DNA of 64,000 nucleotides from JAAYCI01 sp964369525 (GCA_964369525.1 CAYJEW010000001.1:17764-81763), one strand, 5' to 3'. Shown: positions 17,217 through 28,103, counted from the stretch's first letter. Program-made: numbers and translations. The notes: a model not told the origin generated them from the letters alone.

Positions 17217-18248
17217 GTGAAAAAGAAGATTGTTATAGCTCTGGCAGCAATTTTTATAGCAAACTGCGTGTTTTTTGCGGCTGTGGCGGCGTATGTAAGC
17301 GTGCGCTACTCGGCGGTAGACCCGCAGCTTAGGCTAATGGGCTTTGCCTCAAACCTGCTGGTGCGCTTTGATAGCGAAGAGTCTTTGCGCGCGCTTTCCA
17401 GCCGCATGGGCGATATGCCCCAGCACCCTGAAGACGATATTGTGGTGCAAGAGCTTGCAATTACAGCCGCCGAGGGGCACGAGATTAGAGTACTTGTGTA
17501 CAAAAGCGTAAACACGCAGCCTAACGCCACAGCGCTTTTGTGGCTACATGGTGGCGGCTACGCCATGAAAACGCCCGAGTCAGAGGGCGATATTATCTCT
17601 AGCTTTGTGCGCGCGGCAAATGCTGTGGTAATAGCGCCGGCCTATAGGCTATCGGTACAAGCGCCGTACCCCGCAGCGCTAAACGACTGCTACGATACCC
17701 TCTTGTGGGTATCGCAAAATGCGCAGCAGCTGGGCGTAAACGAGCATCAAATATTTGTGGGCGGCACAAGCGCAGGCGGCGGGCTTACTGCGGCGCTAAG
17801 CCTTTACTGCCGAGATATAGGCGGCGTACCAATAGCGTTTCAGATGCCGCTGTACCCTATGATAAATAGCGCCGCCCCAACCGAGCAACAACTGGCACAG
17901 CCCATGCTTGTGTGGGACCATGCCCGAAACGAGGTTGCATGGCAGCTGTACCTGCAAGGCACAAACCGTACGCAAACCCCGCCTTATGCGGCGGCGCTGC
18001 AAGCAGAAGACTATAATAATCTTCCGCCAACATTCACCTACGTAGGCACAGAAGACCCCTTCTATGCCGACACGCTAGAGTATGTACGCCGCCTGCAGCA
18101 GGCAGGTGTTGCAGCAGAGTTTCACAGCTTTGAGGGCGCCTACCACGGCTTCGATTTGGTTATGCCAAGCGCCGATATATCGCAGCAGGCGCTGGGTATG
18201 CTGATGGATGCATTTGTGCATGCAACAGAGAATTATCAAACAGCATAG
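17217..18248 (+). CDS. Alpha/beta hydrolase (hormone-sensitive-lipase-like esterase)
   Basis: A 343-residue hydrolase with an N-terminal hydrophobic segment (about residues 4-26) acting as signal anchor, so the catalytic domain is probably extracytoplasmic. HGGGYAM is the oxyanion-hole motif of the HSL/alpha-beta hydrolase-3 family, GGTSAGGG the nucleophile elbow, EDPFYAD the acid and YHGFD the histidine. GTG 17217 lies 7 bp after the NHL stop with a weak site; the frame is open further upstream inside the NHL gene. The natural ester substrate is unknown. Confidence 0.87.
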   Translation: MKKKIVIALAAIFIANCVFFAAVAAYVSVRYSAVDPQLRLMGFASNLLVRFDSEESLRALSSRMGDMPQHPEDDIVVQELAITAAEGHEIRVLVYKSVNTQPNATALLWLHGGGYAMKTPESEGDIISSFVRAANAVVIAPAYRLSVQAPYPAALNDCYDTLLWVSQNAQQLGVNEHQIFVGGTSAGGGLTAALSLYCRDIGGVPIAFQMPLYPMINSAAPTEQQLAQPMLVWDHARNEVAWQLYLQGTNRTQTPPYAAALQAEDYNNLPPTFTYVGTEDPFYADTLEYVRRLQQAGVAAEFHSFEGAYHGFDLVMPSADISQQALGMLMDAFVHATENYQTA

Positions 18249-18349
18249 CGCCGTATGTTTTAGCCCGTTTTGTTTAGCTAAAGCCCAAAACCTGCGCAGT
18301 ATGCGCCGCAAGGCGGCCCCCCGCCGGCGCATATTCTGCACAGAATAAT

Positions 18350-18388
18350 ACCACCCACCTGAACATGCAGGCGGGTGGTAGTTTTTTT
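18350..18388 (+). terminator. Terminator of the lipoprotein/NHL/esterase unit
   Basis: ACCACCCACCTG (18350-18361) pairs with CAGGCGGGTGGT (18368-18379), one mismatch, followed by seven T. A second GC-rich hairpin (ATGCGCCG, 18301) lies just upstream. Confidence 0.85.
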
Positions 18389-18459
18389 GCGTTATGCTGG
18401 GGGCAAAAGCCAGGCGCGCCTTTGCAAGGCGGCGGCCTTACTGCGCCCGTTAAAAGCGC

Positions 18460-19863
18460 CTATTTATCAGATGCGGCAATAAACAGCGATACCAGCTTTA
18501 ATATGTACTGAACGGTGCTTATCTCTTTTTCGCTCCAAACGCGGTTTGGGTTGCTGTCGTCAATGCCAAGTATTAGGCGGGTGTGGCCTTTGCACCTGGT
18601 TTGTGTAAGCAGGTATGCGTTGTCGTACTCGCCAAACCCGGGTAAGCCCTTGCCGGCGCTGAAAGGCATATTGCTGGTTATAAGCTCGCCTTGCTTAAGC
18701 GCCGAAAAAGCCTGCCTTAGGTCTTTCGCATCAATGTTTTGGAATAAATCTTTCTTGCGCAAAGATGTTTTTAGGGCCCACTCAAAGGTTATGCTGTAGC
18801 TTTTGCCGTTGTCAAATGTTTGTGCCACATAGCATCTGTCGGCGCCTAGGTGGGTACCCACCAGCCTAACCACGGTGTTCATAGACTTAGAAACATCAGA
18901 GGCGTCGTACATAAGCTCAAACACAGCCGAGGTAATGTCGGTATCAAAATGGCTGTTGGCAAGCTTGGTGGAATGGTCTACATCGGTAAGCTTTTGAGTG
19001 TTTGCGCCCGACATATCATCGGAGTATATAATATAGCGGTCTTTTCCAAGCTGTTTCGAGTTGTACAGTGCTTTGTCGGCGCATTTGTAAAGCTCTTCGT
19101 AGTTGGCTGCGTGCCCCGGGTACAAAGCAACGCCTATGCTGCCAGAAATTTTATAGTCGTTATTTTCACCGGAGTAGCTGTTTTTAAATGCCGCGGCAAT
19201 GGCCTTGGCTTTGTCTTTAATAACCTTTTCGTCTGATATATTCTGCACAAATACAAGAAATTCATCGCCGCCTATGCGGCCAATAACGTCGCCACCCCTA
19301 AAGTTTGAATGAAGGTTTTTTGCAATATCGCTCAGCACAAGGTCGCCAAAATAGTGGCCAAGGTCGTCATTCACGGCCTTAAAGTCGTCCACATCAATAA
19401 GAAACATTGCGTGCGAGGCCGAGGCCGTAGCCGAAGAGGTTAAAATGTCTTTCACAACATTCTCTGTGGTTATTTTGTTTAGGCAGTTGGTTAGCAGGTC
19501 GGTTCTGGAGAGAACCTCCAGCTTTTTTTGTTCGTCAATGTCGTAGGTTTTGCCTATAGAGAATATAGGCGCACCGTCTTTGCTGTATACGGTTTTGTAG
19601 GTAATGCCGTAGTAGCGCGCAACACCGCTTGGTAGCACAAACCTAACCTCCACAGGCGCCTCCACACCGGTTTTCAGGTTTTGGTCAAACTCTAAAAATG
19701 CGTCGAGGTCGTCTGGGTGCACCATGTCGCTGTCTACAACATACGCGGGGAAGGGCTGCCTTCCGGGCAAAAGGCCAAGTATGGCGCGCCCTTTACCAAA
19801 AAACTGTATGGTTGCGGCACGCACATCGTATATCCAAAACCACTCGTCGCTAAGCTCTGCCAC
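18460..19863 (-). pseudogene. PAS-GGDEF-GAF diguanylate cyclase, 3' part of a frameshifted gene
   Basis: This 467-codon frame encodes a PAS domain with its PAC end (IGKTYDIDEQKK), a GGDEF domain with GRIGGDEF preceded at the right distance by the inhibitory-site motif RGGD, and a GAF-like C-terminal region (about residues 310-460). All GGDEF residues for c-di-GMP synthesis are visible. The frame has no good start of its own (GTG 19863 without a ribosome site). Comparison with the neighbouring 1444-residue paralogue shows it continues the upstream PAS frame after a single frameshift near 19900-19906. Either a sequencing error or a real inactivating mutation explains this. Confidence 0.8.
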
Positions 19864-20375
19864 TGTGTTAAACAGCTCTTTGTAGGATATGCGGCTGTAG
19901 TGTATTCGTCAAAACTAGCCTCTTCTTCGTAGCCGGCCAGCTGCGGGCGCAAATCTCGCATGGTGCACACCAGCAGCTCCTCGCCGTTTTCGTCTTTTGT
20001 GCCCAGCTTATACAGGCTAATGTGTAGCGGTAGCTCCTCGCCCGACAGCTGCATGTCCAGCCAGCTAAAATGGGCGCTGCCTTTTTCCAGCGCGTCTAAA
20101 ACATGCTCGCCAAACGCAAGCCGCGAGTTGCGGCCATCGGGCTGGGTTTCGGGAGTTAGATTATAAAAGTTATCTAAAAACTCTCTTTTGCTGCTTAGGG
20201 CATACATGTCTACAGTGTAGGCATTGCAGTACACACCCTCGGCTTTCTCGTTCACTACGCTAATGCATATGGGAACATTATCTATTATAGAGAAGAGCTG
20301 CTCAATGGTAAAATATGTGGTTTTGCCTTTAGAGTCGCCATTGCTATTAGGGGCTAAGGTGGTGTTATTATTCAT
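19734..20375 (-). pseudogene. PAS-domain 5' part of the frameshifted diguanylate cyclase gene
   Basis: It starts at ATG 20375 with aggatg 8 bp upstream; ATG 20384 would abut the ribosome site. Residues of about 20-145 form a PAS domain ending in TMRDLRPQLAG, matching FVNDLRPSFGQ of the next gene's second PAS. After DEY near 19906 the reading frame ceases to resemble the paralogue. Shifting one base gives YKELFNTVAELSDEW, which aligns with the paralogue's FLNKVAELSEDL. About 57 residues at the end of this frame are therefore probably nonsense. Together with the 3' part the intact protein would be about 640 residues, PAS-PAS-GGDEF-GAF. Confidence 0.75.
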
Positions 20376-20429
20376 AATAAGCATCCTATCTATTTTTTGT
20401 GTTTTTGCAATGGGGGATAACGCTAAACC

Positions 20430-23400
20430 TTAATTTGGACGGTTAAAATACCTGCGTTCAAAATCTTCAATGCAAATTGGCCTGCTAAAGTAGTAACCTT
20501 GGCCTTTGTGGCAGTTAAGTACTTTTAATACATTGTATTGCTCTATAGTTTCTATACCCTCTGCAACCGAAATCATGCCCTCAAACTCGTCGCAAAGGTT
20601 TAACGCAACCTTGGTAAGAATTTTCGATTTTTGGTCGGTGTGTACGTTTTTGGTTAGTCCCATATCTATTTTAATCTCGTCAAAGTTAGATATTTTAAGG
20701 GCCGATAGGTTGGAGTATCCGCTGCCAAAATCGTCCAGCGAAACGCAGAACCCGGCGTCTTTCAGCGAGGTAATAACCTGCGCAAAGTACATGTCGTCCA
20801 CATGGCTCATGGTTTCGGTTATCTCCACCACAAACCTAGAGCGGCTCACGCCATGTTCTTCGCATATGGCAGCAAGCTTACCAACAAGGTTTTTCTCCAT
20901 AACGGTGGAGCGAGAGAAGTTTACCGAAATTTTTATATTTTCGCCTATGCCTTGTTGCTGCCATAGGTTAAGCTGGCGGCACACCGTTTTAAACACATGC
21001 AAATCAATTGCCGAAATCATGCCCTCTTTTTCGTAAAATGGAACAAACGCTGCCGGTGTTTGAATGTTGCCGCTTGCATCAACCCGCCGAATAAGCGCCT
21101 CTGCGCCGTCCAGCGTGCCTGTGGCAAAGTTAATTTGCGGCTGCAGGTACACCACGTATTTGCCGCTATTAATCTCGCTTTCAAGGTTTTTGCTAAGCAT
21201 GGCGGTGTAGTTTTTGCTGTCTCTAATGGTGGTATATGTTTTGCTTTGGTCTTCGCTGTCGTCAAAATTGGTGTTCCATGTAAAGCCTATAGACGCCCTT
21301 AGGTCCGGTATTGTTTCAATAGCGGCGTTTAGCGAGCGCATTTTGCTTTCAAACGCCAACTCTTCTATGTTGGTTTTAAGCACAACAAATTCATCGCCGC
21401 CCACTCGGAATATATCCTCGCCAAAAAGCTCGGTGAGAATTTTTGCCATGCTTTTAATAAGCTCGTCGCCGTATAGCGTGCCTCTTTCTTCGTTTACCTT
21501 GGCAAGCCCAGATATATCCACATATGCAACGCCCAAAGAAGATATAGGGGTGTCGTCTAGTTCTTGCAGGGCCTTGCGGTAGCTGTGGCGGTTTTTTGCG
21601 CCTGTGAGTGTGTCGTAGTAGCTAAGCTTGTTTAGCGATGCCACCAGCGTGTTTTTTCTTAAAAAGTCCGAAACAAACACAGACAAAGAACCAAGCAACC
21701 AGTGCTTATCGCTGTTTGCTTGTGGGCTAACCAGCATAAGCATGCCAATAAAATTTTCTTCTGCATCGGTAATAGGCGCACACACAAAGCTGCTTATGCC
21801 GCGCTCTTTCATGGTGTGTGCAAGCGCGGTGTCGTCGCTTGCAATCTCTATTATCTCGCCGGAGCTAATTTTATCAAGCTGGCTAAACTTTTTAAAAAAC
21901 GGCTGCATGCCCTCTATGGGAATATCTTTCAGCGTCATTCGGTGCAGGTGGCCTTGCGCTGCAACCCATTCATAAGGCGCGTCCACCGTAAGGCGGTCTG
22001 GTGAAATTTGAAAAATCATACCCCTGGAAGCACCAAAAAACTCGCCAACGTTGCGCAGTATCTGCTCTATAGAAACATCAGGCGTGTCGTTTGTGTGCAA
22101 CATTCGAATGCAGTTTAAAAGCAGGGTCTGCTCTTCCAGCTTGCTTGTAAGCTCGCTTTCAAGCGCAACAAGGTGTGTAATGTCGGTTGCAACCTGCAAT
22201 TTTACAAGCTTGCCGTTTAGCGGCACAAGCTTGTCTTTAAATAGATAGGTTTTATTAAAACGCGGGTTGTAGTACTGCCACTCGTAAAACACATGCTCGG
22301 TGGTACGCGAATTTGTGCAAAACTCGCATGGCTCGGTTTTTTCGTGCAGCAGCTCGTAGCATTTTTTTGTGCGCCACACATCTTCGCTTGGGCTGCCATA
22401 CATCTCAAGCGCTTTTTTGTTCATGTGCAGTAGCTGGTATGTGTCGGGGTCTACAATATAAATAAAGTTGTCGGTGTTGTCGCCTATAAAGGCCGACACC
22501 TTGCTGTGCGCACTCAAAAACTTAATTTCTTCGTGTAGGTAGTTGCCCTGCAGCACAATGCCAAAAACCCTAGATATATACTGCAGGGTGTTTATTTCGG
22601 CGTCGCTCCACTCTCGGGTTTTTTCGCAGTCTTCAATGCCGATAAAGAAAGACACTGCGTTGTTTTTAATAGACTGTGCATGTAAAAAAGCCTTTGTGCA
22701 TGCCTCTTTTAAAAGGCTTGGTAGCGCACCGCCAAAGTTAATGTTGCTCACATCGTTGCACACAAACATTCCGTTTGCCGAAACATTTGCAAACAAATTT
22801 GCAAGGTTGCTTGCGGGTACGCTTTCGCCAACCTGCATGTACAATGGCAGGCCGGGCCTGTTCCAGCGGTGGGTAATGGTATAGGTAATGCCGTCGTCGA
22901 ATGTTTCGGCAATAAAACAGCGCGATGCACTATAGCTCTGCCCAAGATAATTTAGGGCAGAGGCTATGGAGGTAGAGTCGTTGTTGCGCTCATGTAGTAT
23001 ATTAAATATGGCGGCTGTTATGGTGTGGTCGGTATTAAGGCCCGAAATCTTCTCGCCCTTAATTTTAGAGGTGTGCGCGTGGGTACTGCTGTATTTGTAC
23101 GCCCTGTTATATAGCGACCAGCCGCCGCCGCCTCGCTGCTGCTCGGCAAGAAGGGCTTTGTCGGCACAGGCAAGGCCCTGCTGATAGGTTTCGCAGTCGC
23201 CTTGGCACTGCACAGCGCCTATGCTAATTTTAACGGTGGTGTTTAGGTTTAGCACGTGGTATTCTTTGTTAATTCGCTCGGCTAAGTCATCCAGCCTTGC
23301 GCTAAATGCAGCGTTATCGCGTGTGTTACGCATGTACACAACAAACTCGTCGCCGCCAATGCGGCCAACCATATCGTCTGCTGTGCACCACTCTTTCAGC

Positions 23401-24764
23401 CGCCCTGCAAGCTGGCGCAGCAGTTCGTCGCCGTGGTAATGGCCGTGCTGCTCGTTAAACTGCTTAAAGCTGCCTATATCCACAAGCAGCATTGCCCCGC
23501 AGCCGTCGCCGCAGGTGTTGAGGCGCTTAGTAATCATAGCCTCTATGTTCACACGGCTGTAGCACTGGGTGAGCGAGTCTAGCTTGCTTTTTTCTTCAAG
23601 CATCTTTTGCGCGGTGATATCCACACCTTTGCCCACCACAATAATAGGTTTGCCGTTTTTATTATTTATAAAGCGGTACAGCGCGCGGTAGTGTTTATAC
23701 CTGCCGTCTGCTTGCAAAAACCGCATTTCAAGAGGTTTCACAATGCCTTTGTTTATGTTGCGCAAAAGTTCTTTGTATATATGCACGTCGTCTTCGTGCA
23801 CATGCGCAAGGTTAAACGCGGTAGACTTTAGGTACGAGCCGCCATCGCTCTCGGGTTCGGTTTGTAGGCTGGACTGCATGGCTAAATTTAAAAACCGGAT
23901 GTTAGCGGTTCTAAGGTCTACAGCAAAAAGCAGGTCTTCCGAAAGCTCGGCAACCTTATTTAAAAAAACCTTTTCGGGTATTCTATCTAAGAAATAATAG
24001 TCATCTGTGCCTTCTTCTTCCTGCCCAAAACTTGGGCGTAGGTCGTTTACAAAGCCTGCAATGTGGTCTTCGCCTTCGGCAATTTGTATTTTGGTAAGTG
24101 TTATTTCGGCAGGCAGCTCTTGGCCGTTGTAGTCTAAATGCATCCAGTGGAAGCGGTGATAGCCATCGCGCATGGCGATTTCCATATTTTTGCGCGACAT
24201 ATCGGACGATAGCTCACCGTTTGGCTGATACTCCGGAGAAAACCGGTAGAAGTTACTTAGGTATTCTTCTTGGGTTTTTATACCAAACAGGTTAAGCACC
24301 TGCTGGTTGCATATAATATTGTTCATCTGCGAGTCCCACAGGTTTAGCGCAAGTGGGGTGGCGTCTACTATAGCTTTAAGGGCCGAGGCAAGCTCTATCT
24401 TGCCTGCGGCGCGTGCTTCGGCGCCATGAATGTGCAAAAGAAGCAATACATATTCGTCTGCATGGTTCTTGCTTGGCGAAAAACGGGTTAGGCGAGCATC
24501 CATTAAAATCTGCTCACCGGCTTTGCTTTCATACAACCATTCAGCCTCATACTGCCCAAGCTCAAACGCCTGCTTTACCATATCGGCAAGCGAAACAGCT
24601 TTAGCGCCTTGCGCTTTTGGCAATACGTTATAGTATTCCCGTACAAACTGTTGAGTGTCTGCACATGCAAAAAAACTAAGCGCAGCTTTGTTGCACGCCA
24701 TAATTTCTTGTTTGCTATTTATTATCACAGATCGCTCGGGAAGAATGTCTAAAAATGGCACCAT
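20430..24764 (-). CDS. Large PAS/GGDEF/GAF/EAL cyclic-di-GMP signalling protein
   Basis: A 1444-residue protein with no signal peptide or clear membrane segment, so a cytoplasmic sensor. In order: PAS-like regions (about 1-110, 115-255 and 275-400), GGDEF (motif near 471), GAF-like region (575-735), PAS (755-880, with a Cys pair CEFC), GAF (880-1040), GGDEF (motif near 1125) and EAL (1205-1444). Both cyclase motifs read GGDEF but neither has the RxxD inhibitory site. The EAL domain keeps EAL, DDFGSG, KIDMG, AEGIE and GQGYYF, so phosphodiesterase activity is expected. ATG 24764 follows ggagag. It is the upstream gene of the frameshifted paralogue, 54 bp away. The net direction of c-di-GMP turnover cannot be read from sequence. 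Confidence 0.9.
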   Translation of the reverse strand: MVPFLDILPERSVIINSKQEIMACNKAALSFFACADTQQFVREYYNVLPKAQGAKAVSLADMVKQAFELGQYEAEWLYESKAGEQILMDARLTRFSPSKNHADEYVLLLLHIHGAEARAAGKIELASALKAIVDATPLALNLWDSQMNNIICNQQVLNLFGIKTQEEYLSNFYRFSPEYQPNGELSSDMSRKNMEIAMRDGYHRFHWMHLDYNGQELPAEITLTKIQIAEGEDHIAGFVNDLRPSFGQEEEGTDDYYFLDRIPEKVFLNKVAELSEDLLFAVDLRTANIRFLNLAMQSSLQTEPESDGGSYLKSTAFNLAHVHEDDVHIYKELLRNINKGIVKPLEMRFLQADGRYKHYRALYRFINNKNGKPIIVVGKGVDITAQKMLEEKSKLDSLTQCYSRVNIEAMITKRLNTCGDGCGAMLLVDIGSFKQFNEQHGHYHGDELLRQLAGRLKEWCTADDMVGRIGGDEFVVYMRNTRDNAAFSARLDDLAERINKEYHVLNLNTTVKISIGAVQCQGDCETYQQGLACADKALLAEQQRGGGGWSLYNRAYKYSSTHAHTSKIKGEKISGLNTDHTITAAIFNILHERNNDSTSIASALNYLGQSYSASRCFIAETFDDGITYTITHRWNRPGLPLYMQVGESVPASNLANLFANVSANGMFVCNDVSNINFGGALPSLLKEACTKAFLHAQSIKNNAVSFFIGIEDCEKTREWSDAEINTLQYISRVFGIVLQGNYLHEEIKFLSAHSKVSAFIGDNTDNFIYIVDPDTYQLLHMNKKALEMYGSPSEDVWRTKKCYELLHEKTEPCEFCTNSRTTEHVFYEWQYYNPRFNKTYLFKDKLVPLNGKLVKLQVATDITHLVALESELTSKLEEQTLLLNCIRMLHTNDTPDVSIEQILRNVGEFFGASRGMIFQISPDRLTVDAPYEWVAAQGHLHRMTLKDIPIEGMQPFFKKFSQLDKISSGEIIEIASDDTALAHTMKERGISSFVCAPITDAEENFIGMLMLVSPQANSDKHWLLGSLSVFVSDFLRKNTLVASLNKLSYYDTLTGAKNRHSYRKALQELDDTPISSLGVAYVDISGLAKVNEERGTLYGDELIKSMAKILTELFGEDIFRVGGDEFVVLKTNIEELAFESKMRSLNAAIETIPDLRASIGFTWNTNFDDSEDQSKTYTTIRDSKNYTAMLSKNLESEINSGKYVVYLQPQINFATGTLDGAEALIRRVDASGNIQTPAAFVPFYEKEGMISAIDLHVFKTVCRQLNLWQQQGIGENIKISVNFSRSTVMEKNLVGKLAAICEEHGVSRSRFVVEITETMSHVDDMYFAQVITSLKDAGFCVSLDDFGSGYSNLSALKISNFDEIKIDMGLTKNVHTDQKSKILTKVALNLCDEFEGMISVAEGIETIEQYNVLKVLNCHKGQGYYFSRPICIEDFERRYFNRPN

Positions 24765-25182
24765 AGTGTTCTCTCCACGCCTGTGGCAGCAGCAAATATG
24801 GCGCAAAAGCGTTGATTAATGCGCGCATGCCTTTGCCGGGGTTTGTTAATTGATAGTGTGCCCTATCGGTTTAGGTAAAACTAATATATAACAGTAGCAT
24901 ATAATTAATGTATAATATATATACTATAATATATAGTACCACATTTTTGCTTAGTTTTAAATAAATAATATATTAACAATCATTTTTTGTTTTTTTCGAT
25001 GGCATATAGCAACTATGCAAAAAAACAATCACAAAAAAATCAGCTTTTTTTTTCCCTGTGACCGCTTTGTTACCGCAGAGATATATAATTAGCACATGCA
25101 TTGATAACATTGCTGTATATGCGGCAATTTAATGAGATGAAAAGATAAGGTTTTCAGCGTGTGAAATTTAGGAGGCATTATT
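24765..25182. other. AT-rich divergent intergenic region
   Basis: 418 bp between divergent genes. It contains a GATAG/CTATC hairpin near 24851, an AT-rich near-palindrome around 24910-24945 (tactataatatatagta) and a TATAAT-like box near 25084. These probably include promoters for both flanking genes. No ORF is apparent. Confidence 0.4.
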
Positions 25183-28034
25183 GTGAAGTTTACAAAAATC
25201 AAATCGAAAATTGGCTACTTTACAGCAACGTGTTTGGCGCTGCTGCTTTTGGTGAGCCTACCGTTTACCGTATCGGCAGCCGCGCTGCCCGACGCAAGCT
25301 CGATTGCGCAAAGCTCTTCTGTGGCAAGCAGCACCCCTGCAAGCAGCACCCCTGCAAGCAGCACCCCTGCAAGCAGCACCCNNNNNNNNNNNNNNNNNNN
25401 NNNNNNNNNNNNNNNNNNNNNNNNNNNNNNNNNNNNNNNNNNNNNNNNNNNNNNNNNNNNNNNNNNNNNNNNNNNNNNNNNAGCAGCACCCCTGCAAGCA
25501 GCACCCCTGCAAGCAGCACCCCTGCAAGCAGCACCCCTGCCAGCAGCCAAGAACAAAGCGGCTTGCAAGCCGCGCCGGCAGGCAGCGCAGGCGATCAATC
25601 AGACTTCTCGCGCAATCGCAATAGCAGCATTGTCGAGCAGCTTGTAGTTTACATGAGCGCCCCCATCACAGGTAACCCCATCGACTATTTCTCAACCCAA
25701 ACGGTGAATGGCCTTATAGATCCCACAGATGTGCCCGACGCCACCGGCATGGCCAACATAACCCCGCAAGGCCATACCTTCCAAAGCTGGGTTTTGGCAG
25801 ACGGCTCAGCCCCCGACTACGCGGCGGTTCAAACCGCAGCTGTAGTGCTGTACCCCGTGTTTGTGCTAACGCCCCCTCCAGCGGGCACCACCGACTTCAT
25901 CTATGGCAATAACGTTACCCTAAACCGCACCTACACAGGCACCGACACTCCCGACACCGTTATGGCCGACATGAACGCCATTGCCATCGCAAACATAAAA
26001 AACACCTACGTCTCATTCGAGGGCTGGTTTGCAGCCGACGGCACGCAGGTTACAAGCTTTACATCCGCAAACGTTCCCGCCACCCTAATAGCACGCTACA
26101 GCAAAAGAGTTCAAGTAGTGCTAAACTCCCCCGATGGAAACTACGGCAATCCTATGTGGCTTAGCGTTACTGCAGAAAGCACAGGCAATATTGTAAGTAT
26201 AACCGGCGTGGGCTCTCCCACAAACCCCAATCAAACCGTGGCCGAGGCGTATGCAGCATTGCTTGACCATGCAAAATCAAGATTTTCAAACGGCAGTGCC
26301 CTTTCGAGTTTCACTATAACAGAGGGAGAGTTTGCAGTGGCTCTTAACGCTGCCGCAAACATAGCAGAACTACACCTCACCGCACAATACGCCCACCAGG
26401 GCAACTTTGTAACCGTTAATTTCGAATACAAAAAGAACGATAACGATAAAACCGAAACATATACCTTTATTGTTGTTAAAGACGCAAACGGCGCAATAAC
26501 AGGCCTTTTTGATACTTCCAGCGGCAACATGCGCGATATAAGCTGGCTTGAAAATAAAATGGAATCGCTTGGCAGCAACAAAGCCCCCACAGGCACAGAA
26601 TATGTGGGCATAACTATCGGTAACGATTCAGCCACAGGCGCTGGCGAAAGCAGAACCCTGCTAACAAATGCGCTTTCGGCAGCCTCTAATGGCGTTGCCT
26701 TGTCGGTAAATGCAAGGTATGCCGAAGTAGGCACACTGCTGCGCCAAGTTCAGCTGAGTTTTGTTGAACTGCGCAAAAACAATGCCGCACTTACCATAGA
26801 GTACACAACGCACGATTTTAACGTTACACAAACAGCAGACGGTAGCATTCAAGTTGCCAAATCAAACAACAACACCCCTGAGTATATTATAAGCACACTT
26901 GTTGCAACCGCTACAGCCAATGTTCCACAGGGATACACCTTAACAGGCGTGCAGGTTGACGGCACATTTGTGGACATTGCCGATGTTAGCAGGATGGCTC
27001 AGTTGTTCACAACAGCCGCCACAAATGCATCAAACTACGATCAAATTAGAATTCAGGCTGTGTATACCAAGGAGGTTAAGGTTGTCTTCCATTACCTTGG
27101 CGGTAAAGACGACGGCGGAGTAAACACCCAAAGAAGCAAAACCAAAACCTACAACTTTGTTATAACATCTGTTGCCGCAAGCACCAGCACCGTTTTAACC
27201 CTCGACGGCCAAACAGTTGAGCAGGCAATTGCCGAGGTATCCGCTAAAGCGGTAAACAAAGCCCCCAACAAATGGGCATATGAAGGCTGGTACCTCACGG
27301 GCGGCGGCGCTCCAAGCCTTGACGCTTCGGTAAATATGTCCAGCACAACAATACTTACAAATGCAATTCGTAACATGGGACTATCCTCCAATCCTTCAGA
27401 CATAAACATTCACGCTGTATACAATAAAACTTCTAAAGTAACGGTGGAGTTTTATGATGACGACAGCAGCACCGCAAGCCTGCTACACACCCGCACAACA
27501 TACGAAAACAAGGTTACATGGAGCGACATTAAAAACAAAAACAGCCTTGATGCAGTTCATCAAGACGCCGACTTCCTAGGCTGGGCTGTGCGCGGCACAA
27601 CAGATATCGTGCTGGTAAAAGGCACAAAGCTGGATGTTTCGGCACTGTGGAGCACCCAGGGCGCTAGCATGACAGTTCAGCTCTACCCTGTGTATGCAAC
27701 CCCGGCCCCAACCCCAACCCCAACCCCAACGCCTACAACAGGCGACGAAACAGCAGCCACACCTGCAGCAGCTACCGCAGCAGCAGCTCCGGCAGCAGCG
27801 CCTGCGGCAGGCGATGACGAGCCGGAAGAGTTTGAAACCTTGACCCCTGCCTCGCAGCCCACCACACAGCCTGACGGCGAGCAGGTAGACCTTGGCGAAA
27901 CCCCATTGGCAGAGCCGGCAGCGCAGCAAGGCGCAACATGGCCGATAGTGGCTATTATCCTTGGTATTCTGGCAGTAATTGCAGCTACTGTTGCTATAGT
28001 AAAGCACTATAAAAAACAAAAAAGCGAAGCATAA
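25183..28034 (+). CDS. Large surface protein: signal peptide, STPAS repeats, Listeria-Bacteroides-type repeats, C-terminal membrane anchor
   Basis: GTG 25183 follows aggagg and gives a signal peptide (VSLPFTVSAA). A 15-bp repeat encoding SSTPA begins near 25329 and is interrupted by 100 N. The frames before and after the gap differ by one base because the N run is only a placeholder; they should be read as one gene. After the gap come four further repeats and then about six beta-grasp-like modules resembling Listeria-Bacteroides (InlB B-type) repeats, for example FEGWFAADGTQV and YEGWYLTGG. A Thr-Pro and Ala-rich linker follows, then one hydrophobic segment and a Lys-rich tail. There is no LPxTG motif, so membrane rather than sortase anchoring is likely. 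Adhesion is a guess. Confidence 0.8.
25329..25540 (+). repeat. 15-bp tandem repeat (SSTPA) with assembly gap
   Basis: Copies of agcagcacccctgca occur 3.5 times before and about four times after the N run at 25382-25481. The true copy number is unknown, and the gap is probably a repeat collapse. Confidence 0.9.
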
Positions 28035-28064
28035 AAACAACAAAACATCACTGAATAATTAAAC

Positions 28065-28103
28065 AAAGCATCCCCTGCTGATTTAAAGGCAGGGGATGCT
28101 TTT
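28065..28103 (+). terminator. Terminator of the surface protein gene
   Basis: AGCATCCCCTGC (28067-28078) and GCAGGGGATGCT (28089-28100) form a perfect 12-bp stem with a 10-nt loop, followed by a short T run and preceded by A residues. It lies about 30 bp after the stop. The remaining spacer to 28331 has no gene. Confidence 0.88.

Noticed and set aside
24900..24960. Replication origin-like AT-rich region
   Set aside because: No DnaA boxes or origin genes; it is better explained as divergent promoters.
25161..25183. Start of the surface protein at GTG 25161 in the post-gap frame
   Set aside because: This frame has no signal peptide and exists only because the N run length is arbitrary; GTG 25183 follows aggagg and gives a normal signal peptide.
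25329..25540. CRISPR-like array
   Set aside because: The repeats are directly adjacent 15-mers coding SSTPA without spacers.
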